64,000 nucleotides of DNA from positions 48,703,733 to 48,767,732 of the forward strand of contig NC_068571.1 of NCBI RefSeq assembly GCF_025698545.1. Direction: 5' to 3'. A model generated the notes under the pieces. It saw only the letters and a program-made list of their open reading frames with translations. It did no database searches and was not told where the DNA came from. Below are positions 1 through 11,312 of the stretch, one piece after another. Source of the stretch: Gossypium raimondii (lineage: Eukaryota; Streptophyta; Magnoliopsida; Malvales; Malvaceae). Position 1 is the stretch's first letter. Every line of letters begins with the position of its first letter. The translations under genes were made by a program, and so were the position numbers.

Positions 1-1790
1 TAATACTATTTATTATGGCAATAATAGTAAATTAATAAGTGGAACATTAGTAATGACAAAAATGGTAAAATGATAAAAAGTATGATAATGCTATGATCAT
101 GGTTGTGTAATATTAGTGAGAACAAAATAAAATATTCATTAGCAAAGATAATCATTTAACAATAACATCAACACTAAAAAATAAAAAAATAAAAACTAAA
201 ATGAACTAAAATGAGATGATTAAGAAACTTAAGGATAAAATGCAAGTTATGTAACTTAAAGGACAAAATATAAATAAGGAATTAAAAATGCTGGAAATTA
301 AATAAATAAAAAGGGCAAGATTAAATAAAAGATTCAACCGAAACCATAATAAAATTTTAGGGATAAAATAATAACAATAATAAATAAAAAGGCGAATTAA
401 ATAAATGAGGGGTTAAATTGAAATTTAAACAGAACTTAAAGCATAAATTGCGAAATAAATAAGAAAAAGGGAAGTAAAGAACTAAATTGAAAATATAACA
501 AAATTTAGCGCTTAAATTACGAGGAAGCGGAATATAAAGGGTTAAATTAAAATGGAATATAGAAGTTTTGGGACTCAGAAGGCAATTAATCCAATCCGTA
601 TCATTCCCTTAGGTTGACAGTAGATCAAAGGACCAAATCGCAAGGGAATCAAAATAACGGGGTAAAAATGAAATAAAATAAAAAAGTACAGGACTAATTT
701 AAAAACATTCTAAAAAGAAGAAGGGCCAAAATGGAAAATAACCCATTCTTCAAAAAAAGCCGGACCTAGAAGAGTTCGGGTCGGGTTGTCGAGCTATGCT
801 TGAAACGATGTCGTTTTGATTGTCTGAAGCCAAGCTCAAAACGTCGTTTTGGGGGCTTATATAAGTAAAAAAAATCCTAAAAAAATCATTTGTAATCTCT
901 TTTAAAAAAAAACTCTCTTCTCTCTTAACACTTTCTCTATATACGACCATAAAGGACGACGGACCTCCTCCGGTGGCCGGAGTTAAAAAAATTTCCCTTT
1001 TTTGCACCTATAGGACCCAGATCTGAAGGCAATGCCTTCTAAATTTAGAAAATAATAAATAAATAACAACTTTCGGTCGCTCTTTTTTGAACGCACACCC
1101 CTCGTGCCCACTTTTCTGGCGAAGCCCAGGCAGGTTCAAAGGAACCCAAGGGCCTTTCACGTCGAAAAGGGGTCGCTCTTCCTCGGGGACGATGGTCTTA
1201 CCCATCTACGGTGACGACGCGACGAATCAGGTAAAAGATTTGAACTTTCTATTTTTATTTAATTTCTTTTATATTTTTTGAGAAGAGAAAATAAATAACG
1301 AACAAAATGAACTACCTTTTTGAATCTGTTTATTTTTTTTTGTATTCTGTTTCGATTTCTTCGTAAAAAAATACACATGATCGTTATGGCTTTTATAGCA
1401 AAAAATATTACAAAATACTCTCTTTTGCTATTTCTTCTTTTCTGCTTCTGTCTTCTTTTGTTCTTTTCTTTTGTAGGAGTTTGTGGCAAGGTTAACGGCG
1501 TTGGGAAGGTCGCGCCTTGCCATTTTGATGAAACGATGGCAGGGAGGGATAGTCCTCGGGTGTCGTGTCCGTTGACATGGTAAGGAGCCGCGGCGACTAG
1601 GGTTTTTCTTGATTAGTTTAAGTTTTTAGGCTTGGGCTTTTAGGGTTTTTAGGTTAGCAGATTTGGGTTAGGGTAAATTGGGTAATGTATTTGGGCCAAT
1701 AGATTTTTTTGTAAATGAACGTGTTATTTTTTTTCTTTTTCTTTTTTGTGTTGTTTTGTTTATTGGGCCGGATAAAATTGGCCTATTACA
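1..1790 (+). repeat. 3' portion of a large LTR (left end outside window)
   Basis: No gene is visible. A TATA-like box (856-865) lies just after two ACGTCGTTT-type palindromes. It is followed by a pyrimidine-rich leader, then T-rich sequence, and the stretch stops at ...GGCCTATTACA (1781-1790), a typical LTR 3' terminus (..CA). The short open frames here are low-complexity shadows. Calling it an LTR is inference from promoter position and terminus; the left end and any target duplication lie outside the window. Confidence 0.45.
803..865 (+). promoter_or_regulatory. LTR promoter: two near-palindromes plus TATA box
   Basis: AAACGATGTCGTTT (803-816) and AAAACGTCGTTTT (838-850) are two self-complementary elements with a common core, starting 35 bp apart. 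CTTATATAAG (856-865) follows directly and is itself palindromic. Together they look like the U3 enhancer and TATA box of an LTR promoter directing transcription rightwards. The binding factor is unknown; ACGT-core sites are typical of bZIP binding. Confidence 0.45.
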
Positions 1791-2820
1791 AATACAAAGA
1801 TTAAGAGAGAAAGAAAGATAGAATAAAAATAAAAAGATGATCCAATTTTCACTTAAATAGAATAAGTTTGTACATTTCCTCTATTTATAAAGCTTCAAGT
1901 ACCATAAGTTACAAAGCATTAAGGACCAATATTATGATATCCTGTAAATGATTTAGGGGTTACAATTACAAAATAATAAATTTAGGGTTATGGACATTCA
2001 TTCTTTAAGGGGTTACAAAAGAATAAATTTGAGGGGTTATATACATCCATTTATCGTTGGCCTTAGTAATTAAATGGTAAATTATCTAGTTAATCACCTA
2101 ACTTTTAGGTGGGTTACTTTCGCCATCCAAAATGAAATCCTTGCAATTTCGTCACTCAACTTTCAAGCCGCTTTCATTTTAGTCATTCAACCATTATATA
2201 TGTAACAGTTGTTAATTGTATACGTCACATCATGTTTACACTTTCATTTTGGTCACCCAAGTTCTAGGTTGTTTTCATTTTGGTCATCCCAAAAAATATT
2301 ATTTTTTAAAGTATTGATTGGGGTAAAAAAAATTAAAGATTAAAGTGAAAAACGATAGAAACTAAAATAATGCATTAAAAAATGGTCAAATTGTACTTTT
2401 TATTACATTGCCAAAATTCTAAATTTCTTTCTTTTTTCAATATTGAAATTTTAAATTTCAAAACATAAAAATCAATTAAATAAATTGTTGAATTTTTTAT
2501 CCCTTGACAATGTTAATTGATTTGTTCTTGTAATATTGATATTAATTAAATTAAGCCCTTCTTAATTTTAAAATTTTATTTTATGTTTTCATATTATTCT
2601 TAATGAAATTAACTCGATAACTCGTATTTAATAATTGTCTATAAAACTTAAATTTCTTTTTATTATATAATCTCAAATCTTCCGTACTAAGTTAAAAACA
2701 AAGAAAACACATTACAATTAATTAAATTAATTGCTTGTTCCTCATTTGGGTAAAGATGTGATGAAAAATTTTGGGTTTTGTTTGACATGGAAGATAATTT
2801 TAATTAATTGATACGAGCAA
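1791..2820. other. AT-rich spacer with dispersed repeat
   Basis: No gene seen. Between about 2041 and 2290 the phrase TTTCATTTTGGTCA and close variants recur several times, spaced by tens of bases, as in dispersed non-coding repeats of plant genomes. The rest is A/T-rich without reading frames worth naming. Confidence 0.4.
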
Positions 2821-3900
2821 TTCAGCCCAATTCAAAGGCTATAATAGAGATGAGCTTAGTTTCCATCAATGTCCAATTACGAGATCTAAATCCAAACAGA
2901 TAAAGTCAAAACTCAACTTAGTCGTTCAAGACTTTATCACGAAAAAAATTCGAGAAGAATAGTTGAAGTTTCAAGATGATGAATTCTGCAGTAATGATGA
3001 ATTAGAAGAGACTAATTATGTTTGTGTGCCTAAACTCTCAATCTATGATGATAAGCCCATGTGGAAAATGCTAACAAGCTTAGGCATTTCACTTCAAGAA
3101 CCCCAATTGATCTCAGAAGCCTAGACGTTTCATATTGAGTTTGAGTTTTAGGCTTAATTTTTATTATATATGAGCCCAAAATTTTATTTATCAACTCTTA
3201 TTATTTTATTATTATTTTATTCTAAATTTTTTATAATTATTAAGTATTTTAAGTTATTTAGGAATTTTATGTTAACAAGAAAGTTTAGTTTAAAACTACT
3301 TCTTGTTTAGATTAAAATTAGATATCTAGTATACTTAGGAGTTTTATTTAGATTTATTTAGCTAGCCTATATATAGGCCTTTGCATTGTACATAATACAT
3401 ACAATTCATTATTATTCTATTTCTCTTTTGAGTTAATAAATTCTCTCTGAGCTTTTCTTTTCAAGCATTTCTCTTGAGTTTCTTTTAGAAGAGTTTTAAC
3501 AATCATTTTAGACTGTGGGGATCATCTTCAAACTTTTTCTTGCCAATGGTTTTATCTTGGAGGAGAAATTAGAGCCGCTTGAAGGGGGTTGTGGATTCTT
3601 CGTGTTTCCAATGCTTCTTAGGACTTTTACATGCCACGTTTTATCTTTCCATTTATCTTCTTTATTGCTTCCTTAATCTTTGATTTATTATTTTATTTTA
3701 GTTATTTGTTTTAATTGTTTTATCTCACTTGGATTTAATTTCATTTTAGGTTGCGTAAAAATCCAAGTTTCTTTCCGAACGTCTAGAGTCCTAAGTCAAA
3801 TCCGCGATTTTGACAAACTTTACGATCCGCTTTTGCGTTCATCCTTCTCATCCTTTATCATTAATTGTGTTAGCATTGATGTCCCAAGCTTATAACAACA
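2821..3900 (+). mobile_element. Relict of a Ty3/gypsy-type element end (tentative)
   Basis: At 2870-2990 a broken reading frame rich in R/K/S resembles the basic region seen near the ends of gypsy gag or pol frames. It is followed by T-rich sequence, a TATA-like CCTATATATAGGCC (3365-3378), a leader with TTCTCTCTGAGC and a GC-richer segment to about 3880. This order fits the end of a coding region followed by a 3' LTR. No terminal repeats or target duplication were found, so the element is old or truncated. Confidence 0.3.
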
Positions 3901-4880
3901 TTTAAGATAAATTTTTATCTATATTTCTTAAGTCATTTTATAAAAATAATTATTAAAAATTTTGTTAAATATTTTAAAAGCATTTCAAAGACTTGTAAAA
4001 TTACTCAAAAAAAATGTTTTAAATGTGTTTTAATTTATTTAAATGTTTTTAAGTCAATCCAAAATGTTTTTAAGTGCTTTAAACTCATTTTATACAAGTT
4101 TAAGAAGTTGTATTGATACTTGGAGCAAATTCTATTGGTAGAAGTAAGTCAGAGGGCACTTGAAGCATACCTCCAAACTTTTAACTATACTTAAGGGAAC
4201 TTCTATCAACACAAGCGAGTCAGTAAGCAATTTTTGGATTCCCCTGCACCCACCGATACAATTACCGGTACAAGTTTAAACCCTTGAAACCCTTAAACTT
4301 CTACCGATATAAGTTGACTTCTATTGATACATTGGGCTCTAACGGTCACAAGTCTAAAGACTTTTATCGACACAAGTCCACTTGTGCTGATACAAGTATA
4401 TCTGTAACTGCAAATAAACTCTAATTTAATGCTTCCAATAGCTAGAAGTCATCCCCCAACGGCCATAATCATCCACAAACTTATTCCTTAATATAAATAC
4501 AAGTTTAAGACATATCAAGAAATAAGAGAGACATATCCAAGCATCAAACACAAGATCATCAGCATAATACCTTTGTTTTCTTCATTTCTCTTGTACAAGA
4601 TCATCAACATAATGCCCGGTTGCTTCGTTAATTACTTCATCATCGCGAGGTTACATTTGTTTATTGCGAGGGGCTTATTTGCGTGTGGATCATGGCGTTG
4701 ACACTATGGTCTCCCATGTCCTTATTCTATTTTGATGTGTGACTGACTGTGATTTAACAGCTAAACTAAATATCAAGCTTGCTTTGTGAATGTATATCAT
4801 AATGGTATTGATATGTGGCTGACAATGCTCAATTTCTGGTTCTTCATGATATACAGATTCTGTGAACTTCCATACTGATC
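3901..4880. other. Spacer and 5' flank of the lectin receptor kinase
   Basis: From about 4110 to 4410 the words CGATACAAGT, CGATACAATT, CGATATAAGT, TGATACAAGT and CGACACAAGT recur, a degenerate short repeat. It is followed by TAATATAAATACA (4491-4503), a TATA-like site that could belong to an old LTR. The 230 bp before the ATG at 4881 is unique-looking sequence and is the likely promoter or 5' UTR. No other gene seen. Confidence 0.35.
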
Positions 4881-6908
4881 ATGGCAGTGTGTTTCAGTTT
4901 CAGATTAGCAATTCTTCTGCTAACCCTTATGATAAGCTTAGCAGGCAGCGATGATGTTGAATTCATCTACAATGGCTTCCGGTCAGCCAATCTAACCCTT
5001 AATGGCATCGCACAGCTCACTTCCACTGGGCTCCTAAAGCTCACCAGTGAAACCGAGAGAAGCAGAGGCCAAGCTTTCTACCCTCACCATATAAACTTCA
5101 AGAACTCAACCAATGGTTCCGTTTCTTCCTTCTCTACCACCTTTGTGTTCGCTATTCTTTCCAAATACCATGGTTTGAGCAGTAACGGAATGGCTTTCGT
5201 GATTTCACCGACCAAGGACTTCTCCGGAGCAGGTGGAAGCCAGTATCTCGGACTCTTCAACAAGTCCAGTAACGGAAAAGCTACAAACCACATTGTTGCT
5301 GTAGAACTCGACACAGTACAAAGCACCGACTTGAATGACATCAATGAGAATCACGTTGGGATTGATATTAATGGGTTAATTTCTGAAAAAGCTTTTCCAG
5401 CTGGATATTATGAGGATGGCAATGGCAGGCGTCAGTTTAGAAACCTGAGTCTGATCAGCGGGAAAAGGTTACAAGTTTGGGTGGAATATGATGGTGTTGG
5501 TAAGCGAATGGATGTTACTTTAGCTCCATTTAAAGTTTCTAAACCCAAGACTCCACTTTTATCTTTGCATCGTGATCTCTCTTCAATTGTTAACAATGAG
5601 ATGTATGTTGGGTTTTCATCCTCAACTGCTACTATTGTCTCATCTCATTATGTATTGGGTTGGAGCTTTAAGATGAATGGTCAAGCAAAAGACCTTACCC
5701 TGTCTCAACTTCCAAAGCTTCCTAAACCAAAGAAAATATCAAGGCTTTTGACAATTGGGTTGCCTTTCATTTTAGTGACTGTGATTTTGGTAGCAGTTTC
5801 AGGTGTTGTTTATTATACAAGGAGGAAGAGGAAGTTTGCTGAAGTTGTTGAGGATTGGGAGCTCGAGTATGGTCCTCATAGATTCAAGTTTAAAGATCTA
5901 TACTTTGCTACAAAAGGATTCAAAGACGAGGAGCTATTGGGTGCTGGTGGATTTGGAAGAGTCTATAAAGGAACTCTTCCAACTAGTAAACTTCAGGTTG
6001 CAGTGAAAAGAGTCTCACATGAATCAAGACAAGGGATGAAAGAATTCGTGGCAGAAGTCGTGAGTATTGGTCGTCTCCGTCACCGAAATTTAGTTCAACT
6101 CTTGGGATATTGCCGACGTAAAGGTGAGCTACTTCTAGTCTATGACTACATGCCTAATGGAAGTCTAGACAAGTACTTGTACAACCAGCCAAAGCTCACC
6201 CTTAATTGGAGCCAAAGGTTCAAAGTCATCAAAGGTGTAGCATCAGGATTGCTTTATTTACATGAAGAATGGGAGCAAGTTGTGATTCATAGGGATGTTA
6301 AGGCTAGCAATGTTTTGCTTGATAGTGAATTAAATGGAAGATTGGGAGATTTTGGGCTTGCTAGATTATATGATCATGGAACTGAACTACAAACAACACA
6401 TGTTGTGGGTACAATTGGTTATTTAGCTCCAGAGCATACTCGGACCGGTAAAGCCACACCCTGCACTGATGTGTTTGCTTTTGGGGCATTTCTGCTTGAA
6501 GTTGCTTGTGGAAGAAGGCCAATATCACAATCCCCAGTAGATGAAGTCATTTTGGTTGATTGGGTGTATTCTTGCTGGCGCGAAGGTGATATTGTTGAGG
6601 CAAAGGATCCAAATTTGGGTTCAAATTATGAATTAGAGGAAGTTGAGTTGGTTTTAAAACTTGGGTTGATATGCTCTCACTCGGAGCCTGAAGCAAGGCC
6701 AACCATGCGCCATGTTGTTCAGTTTTTAGAAAGGGATATGGCTTTGCCAGAAATATCATCATTTAGTCTCTCTTCTAGTGGCCTAGCATTTGCCCATCGT
6801 GAAGGCCTCGATGAATTTGCCAAGTCCATGTCATATACATCTTCCTTCTCCAAGGGATTCTCCCCTTCTTCTTCTGTTGCACCGTCTATACTTTCCGGTG
6901 GCCGATGA
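4881..6908 (+). CDS. L-type lectin-domain receptor kinase (LecRK, clade IV-like)
   Basis: Intronless, 675 aa, the usual length for this family. Order: signal peptide (about 1-22), legume-lectin domain (about 25-275), a transmembrane helix (about 289-312) followed by the stop-transfer run RRKRK, and a Ser/Thr kinase domain (about 350-620). Kinase landmarks are the glycine loop GAGGFG (354-359), ATP-anchoring K376 in VAVK, HRD at 470-472 (an RD kinase), DFG at 490-492 and a normal activation segment ending in APEH. A Ser-rich tail (625-675) follows. LecRKs sit in the plasma membrane and act in immune and wound signalling, binding extracellular ligands such as nucleotides or cell-wall components; the ligand here is unknown. 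The ATG at 4881 gives a perfect signal peptide. All key residues are present, so the gene looks functional. Clade IV is a judgement from overall sequence. Confidence 0.95.
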   Translation: MAVCFSFRLAILLLTLMISLAGSDDVEFIYNGFRSANLTLNGIAQLTSTGLLKLTSETERSRGQAFYPHHINFKNSTNGSVSSFSTTFVFAILSKYHGLSSNGMAFVISPTKDFSGAGGSQYLGLFNKSSNGKATNHIVAVELDTVQSTDLNDINENHVGIDINGLISEKAFPAGYYEDGNGRRQFRNLSLISGKRLQVWVEYDGVGKRMDVTLAPFKVSKPKTPLLSLHRDLSSIVNNEMYVGFSSSTATIVSSHYVLGWSFKMNGQAKDLTLSQLPKLPKPKKISRLLTIGLPFILVTVILVAVSGVVYYTRRKRKFAEVVEDWELEYGPHRFKFKDLYFATKGFKDEELLGAGGFGRVYKGTLPTSKLQVAVKRVSHESRQGMKEFVAEVVSIGRLRHRNLVQLLGYCRRKGELLLVYDYMPNGSLDKYLYNQPKLTLNWSQRFKVIKGVASGLLYLHEEWEQVVIHRDVKASNVLLDSELNGRLGDFGLARLYDHGTELQTTHVVGTIGYLAPEHTRTGKATPCTDVFAFGAFLLEVACGRRPISQSPVDEVILVDWVYSCWREGDIVEAKDPNLGSNYELEEVELVLKLGLICSHSEPEARPTMRHVVQFLERDMALPEISSFSLSSSGLAFAHREGLDEFAKSMSYTSSFSKGFSPSSSVAPSILSGGR

Positions 6909-7028
6909 TTGTAAACTTTTCGTAGGGTTTTTAAAAAACTGTGTCAGAAGTAGTTAGTTTGTGTTGGTGAATCCAAACTTTTCTATTTTAACTTGGGTTT
7001 AGGTTTCAAAATTAAATAAAGTTACTAG

Positions 7029-7078
<50 letters not shown>

Positions 7079-7351
7079 TGTCTTATTCAATAATAATGTG
7101 TCATGTTATTATTTATTAATGGTGCATGAGACTCATGCATTAATAGTGTATCAATATTCTCCCAAAATGATAAAAATTTATAAAATTAGGTAATTGTGAT
7201 AAATATATATTATAAAATTTAAATGCATGTAATAAATTATTATAAAATTTAAGAAATTATAATTAAAAATAGTTATAAAATTAAAAGATAAATATTTTAA
7301 TAAATAAATGAAGACATGAGAAGCAAATTTTCATAAATTGATCTTGAAACC
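6909..7351. repeat. 3' flank with (TTA)n microsatellite
   Basis: A run of about 16 TTA/ATT units lies at 7031-7078, about 120 bp after the kinase stop codon, probably in or just past the 3' UTR. The rest is A/T-rich with no gene. Confidence 0.8.
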
Positions 7352-7603
7352 TTAATATATTATTCAATATTTATATTTGGTTTCGATGTTCAATTTGGTA
7401 CCTGAGTTTTTCCAAATTGATATTTAAGAGTTTTTCTTTCTCCCATACGAACACCTAAGTTTGACGTCAATGTTCAATTTGATACTTGAGTTTTTCTTTT
7501 GTCCTAATTACCATTTTTTTTACTAGAGCACACATATTAAAGCCACACTAGGTACCAAATTGAATATTAAAACCAAATATAAGTACCAAAAGATATATTA
7601 ATC
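7352..7603. mobile_element. Foldback MITE
   Basis: The left end (CTTAATATAT... ATTTATATTTGG ... TTCAATTTGGTACCT) reads again as the reverse complement at the right end (AGGTACCAAATTGAA ... CCAAATATAAGTACC ... ATATATTAA). The arms are about 50-55 bp and imperfect, around a 140-bp centre. No coding capacity. Superfamily not assigned because the target duplication is unclear. Confidence 0.6.
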
Positions 7604-8268
7604 ATATTTTTTTAAGAAAAAGTCTATAAAAGTCAAGGTGGGAAGATTTTTGCCAACCTACTAGGGACCAATGCACCGGCCCTATAAATAAATGCTAAAA
7701 GCAAAGGGGATGCTTTGGGGATGTGGTCTTGTTTGAATCTGCAGAAGCCAATAGAAACTTTTCAATCTCAGCCCCACCCATACATGGAATGGCAGGCTTA
7801 GGAAAACTTTTGGTCTTTAGGTCACTTTCTTCGTGCCAAATATTTACATTTTATATAATTTTAAGTTCGGGTTCAAGACAATTTTAATTTCGTCATTCAA
7901 GTCAATTCGGGTTCAAATGATTGATTTTTTTAATATAAAATTGGATTAAGTTTGAGTTCAAATTAATTGAGTTGAATTTTTAAGTTCGGGTTAGAACTAG
8001 TTCATGGATTTGGAAAGCCACTGAATCCACAGGTTCGGAGGGCCTTGGATAGAAAATTTCAAGCTCACTCACTATTCCATAATTTTCATAAGATCAAAAG
8101 AAACCATAACATACAATCACTCACATTTTCCTTTACTTAAATCATATGTCAATCTTTTTGAGTCTTTTATAGTACAGTCTGGATGTGATTAACAATTCCA
8201 GAATTTTCAATGTATTTACAAGAATTATTTCAGACATGGTAAACTAAAAAGCATTTAAAAGGGATTTA
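7604..8268. other. Intergenic spacer
   Basis: Contains several TTAAGTTCGGGTT / GGGTTCAA words between 7860 and 8030 (a short dispersed repeat) and the 3' UTR side of the acid phosphatase gene. No gene seen. Confidence 0.5.
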
Positions 8269-9607
8269 CTAGGGAATGTAGTACATAGGATTCGGTAACT
8301 TGAACGAACGTCTCGATGGGTCGGCGCCCAATAAATCGCTCCATTGATCCCCAGAGTTACCCACAATCCTATATCCCTCTTCTACCATCTCACCCCTTTT
8401 CTCCGACTTAAAAACCACCGCTAGCTTGCCGTGCTGTTCCGAGTCCCTGTATGGAACAATAATACGATGATCAGTAGGCGATTACAAACATCAGTAATTC
8501 CGGCTTTTGCAGGATAAACAAAACATTCCTAGAAGCAAACATTGCTTCATGAAGTGAAAACTAAGTTGAGAATGAAATTTCAAACATTCAACTTCAATCA
8601 GATATAAGCATCGTGCACAGACATTGGCAGTAAAGCCAAAAGCCTCTCACGATTTCACTCCAAGCAGGGAAGGCATGAACAAATATATGGTATAGCCACA
8701 TCGGGTCCTAATGAAATGAGGAGTCGAGCCCCAACAAGCTTTGGCAAGGCATGAACAAATTTAAAGTCAAACATAACATAAAAACTAGTATCCAACAATT
8801 AGAACTCAAAAACCACTAAAAAAACACCATTCCAGTCCAAAAATACTCAGCTAATAGGATCCTATAAATAATGAATCAAAAGAGGTATGATGTTTGTTTA
8901 CCTTAAAATAAGCTTGTCCCAACGTCGAAACCCTGCTTTGGTAAGATTTTCGATTGTAATAGACTTGAGTTTTTCATTTCGACCGGTGAGTAAGAAAACT
9001 TTGAACCCTAAATCTAAAATCTTTTCATAAAGTTTCAGGCTTGGTTCAATTGCTGGTGCCATTCCCTTTTGAACCCACTTATCAAACTCAATAGGATCAA
9101 AAATCTCCAATCTGCAAATTATCAATGAAACCCATATTAAAATTTCACACAAAATTCAATTTCCCCCCAATTTCTTAGCAACCAAACAGCTTACCCATAA
9201 CCATGCTCAATGTAGTAAGGAAGATTGGACAACAAAGTCTCATCAATATCAAAAATCCAAACATCTTTTCCATCTCCACTCAACTCGAGGTTTTTGGCGT
9301 AAACCCCAGCCTCACTCGAAACCCTTTCGAGATCCAGTTTATAACCACGACCGATCATATATTCTTTAACATAGCCCAGACATTCCTCGGGAATCGTCTT
9401 CCAGGGACTCAAATTGTTGGCTTCGACGGAAAATCTCCAACTGGTACAGTGTAAGTTGAGTTCATCATCGAATTTTTCGTACTGGGTCTCGATATCTTCT
9501 GGTTGTATGATTAGTGGTCTGGGGAGAAGATGAGGGTTAAAGTCGGCATCATGAGAGAAAGTGAAGGAACACAAAGAAAAGAGAAGGAAAAGTTTTAAGA
9601 AAAGCAT
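8269..9607 (-). CDS. Class B acid phosphatase (HAD superfamily, VSP-like), secreted
   Basis: Exons complement(join(8269..8446, 8902..9111, 9195..9607)) give 266 aa with no frame break and GT-AG borders. The protein starts with a signal peptide (1 to about 18). It carries the HAD nucleophile motif FDIDET (D120 and D122), the second motif LLTGRNE (exon 2), a lysine in VVFKSEK, and the acidic motif GNSGDQWSD (exon 3). It ends in NPMYYIP, as is usual for this plant family. The family hydrolyses phosphomonoesters, usually in the wall or vacuole, and includes soybean-type vegetative storage proteins; its true substrate is unknown. An in-frame ATG at 9766 would add 53 residues including a poly-Phe run encoded by a GAA repeat. 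The ATG at 9607 is preferred because it places the signal peptide at the N terminus. Exon edges could be off by a base. Confidence 0.92.
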
Positions 9608-9645
9608 GATAAAATAGCGAATGCAGATCGTGAGTTGAAGAGAAA

Positions 9646-9670
9646 AGAAGAAGAAGAAGAAGAAGAAGAA
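9646..9670. repeat. (GAA)n microsatellite in the 5' UTR
   Basis: About eight GAA units lie roughly 40 bp upstream of the acid phosphatase ATG. On the gene strand this is a CTT/TTC repeat, a common and length-variable element of plant 5' UTRs. Confidence 0.8.
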
Positions 9671-9770
9671 ATCTGGGCAATCAATTGAAGACTCAAAGAG
9701 AGATAAGGAAAATTGAATTAAAGAGATATTAATAAAGCTGCTTGCTTTATTTGTGGGTGGATACATGGAG

Positions 9771-11312
9771 ATTAAAAAAGGTGCGTTCCTTTGGAGTTAG
9801 GAGAGAGAAAAGAAAAACCCTTTTAAAACAGTAACCTTTGCAGGTTCGAAGAAGAAGAACACAGTTACGTGTTGTTCGAATGCAACAAAGGGGAAGGTTT
9901 TTTTATAGTTTAATTCTAACTCAAGTCCTTGTACACATTAAACTTTTGAAATTTTATCCTTTTATGTTAAATTTTTAACTTTTAATAATAAAATATTTAA
10001 TTTAAAAATAAAATCCAAATGATTATATTAATATATTCAAATTTAATAAATTATTAATTGAAATTTAAAATTTAAATTGTGCAAGTAGGAAGATTAATTT
10101 TTTTGAATTAAAAGGAAAGGGACTAAATTTTAAAAGATGGAGAGAGTAAGAGACTGATGGTAAAATTAGACCCTTTTGTTTCCTCTTAAGTGACGAATTA
10201 GGTAGCGTCGGCTTTTATCTTTTTGACCCAGGATCAAAGAGGTTGTTAAGTGGGACCCATTTGGTCGGTGGGGCTCAGATGATAACGTGGCGCTTTTTAA
10301 TTGGGTTCTCTTATGTGGCCATGATCAAATAATTAATTAAAAATTGACCATATATAGAAAACATATTTTAAAATCAATTCCATCGGAGGTCCAATGAAAA
10401 AGGAATACATTGAAATCTTCGATCGATTTAATTTTTAGATAATTATCATTTTAATCCTTTATTAAGAAAACATATATTTAAAAAATTATCTTTTAATACA
10501 ATACATATAAATAAACAAGTCTTTAAATTTATAATTCTCTTTTGAATAAAAAAACCCTACTAACAACACGACTAACATAACTTGAATCCAAATTACAGTG
10601 CCAAATATTTAGTTTCATAAAAAATTAGCTTTCTTATTTTCTATGTATTTTATTGGTTATCAGTTAAATGTTCGCAAATATTATTTTATTATTTTACTAT
10701 ACCCTTTATTTTGATACACATATTTTACTTGACTGATAGTTAACTACTAGATTAAATATACCCATAAAACAACTTTTTACTTTTATATGTTTCGTTTATA
10801 ATTGAATTTTATGTGTTATCTTTTTATTTTTTACTTTAATTAAACAAGATAAATTTTAAAGTTATACATAAATTTTAATCTAATGTGTGATTAGATACAT
10901 GATCTATCATTTAGCATAATTATATAGATGAAATTTTAATTGTGGTTTGAATATATAAATAGAACTTTGATTTTGATTCAGTTGTACAGTTTTAAAAATG
11001 TATAAATTATTTTTACATTAGATAAATATAATTATTTGTGTGTACAATATATAAACATATAATAATGCTAATCGAGCATGGTTATAACAAGAACATGTTC
11101 CATGGAATTATGTTGATATTGGCTCAAAACATAACTAAATTTCAAGATCCTCCGCTATATATAATATACAATTGCATTTCTTACAGATGAAATACTAGCA
11201 AAGACTTACAGTGGACTTGAAGTTGCAGAAAGGAAGCATATATATATATATATATATAGTTGCAGTAGTGGGATTAAGGGAAAGAATATACAGTAAAAAG
11301 AAGAAAAAGAAA
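9771..11312. other. Intergenic spacer, AT-rich
   Basis: Between the acid phosphatase promoter and the 3' end of the U-box gene. There is a short (AT)n run at about 11239-11260 and an A-run near 11510 within the last intron of the neighbouring gene. No coding or RNA gene seen. Confidence 0.6.

Noticed and set aside
1008-1583. Several short overlapping frames in the first LTR
   Set aside because: Low complexity, on both strands, no domain; part of LTR leader sequence.
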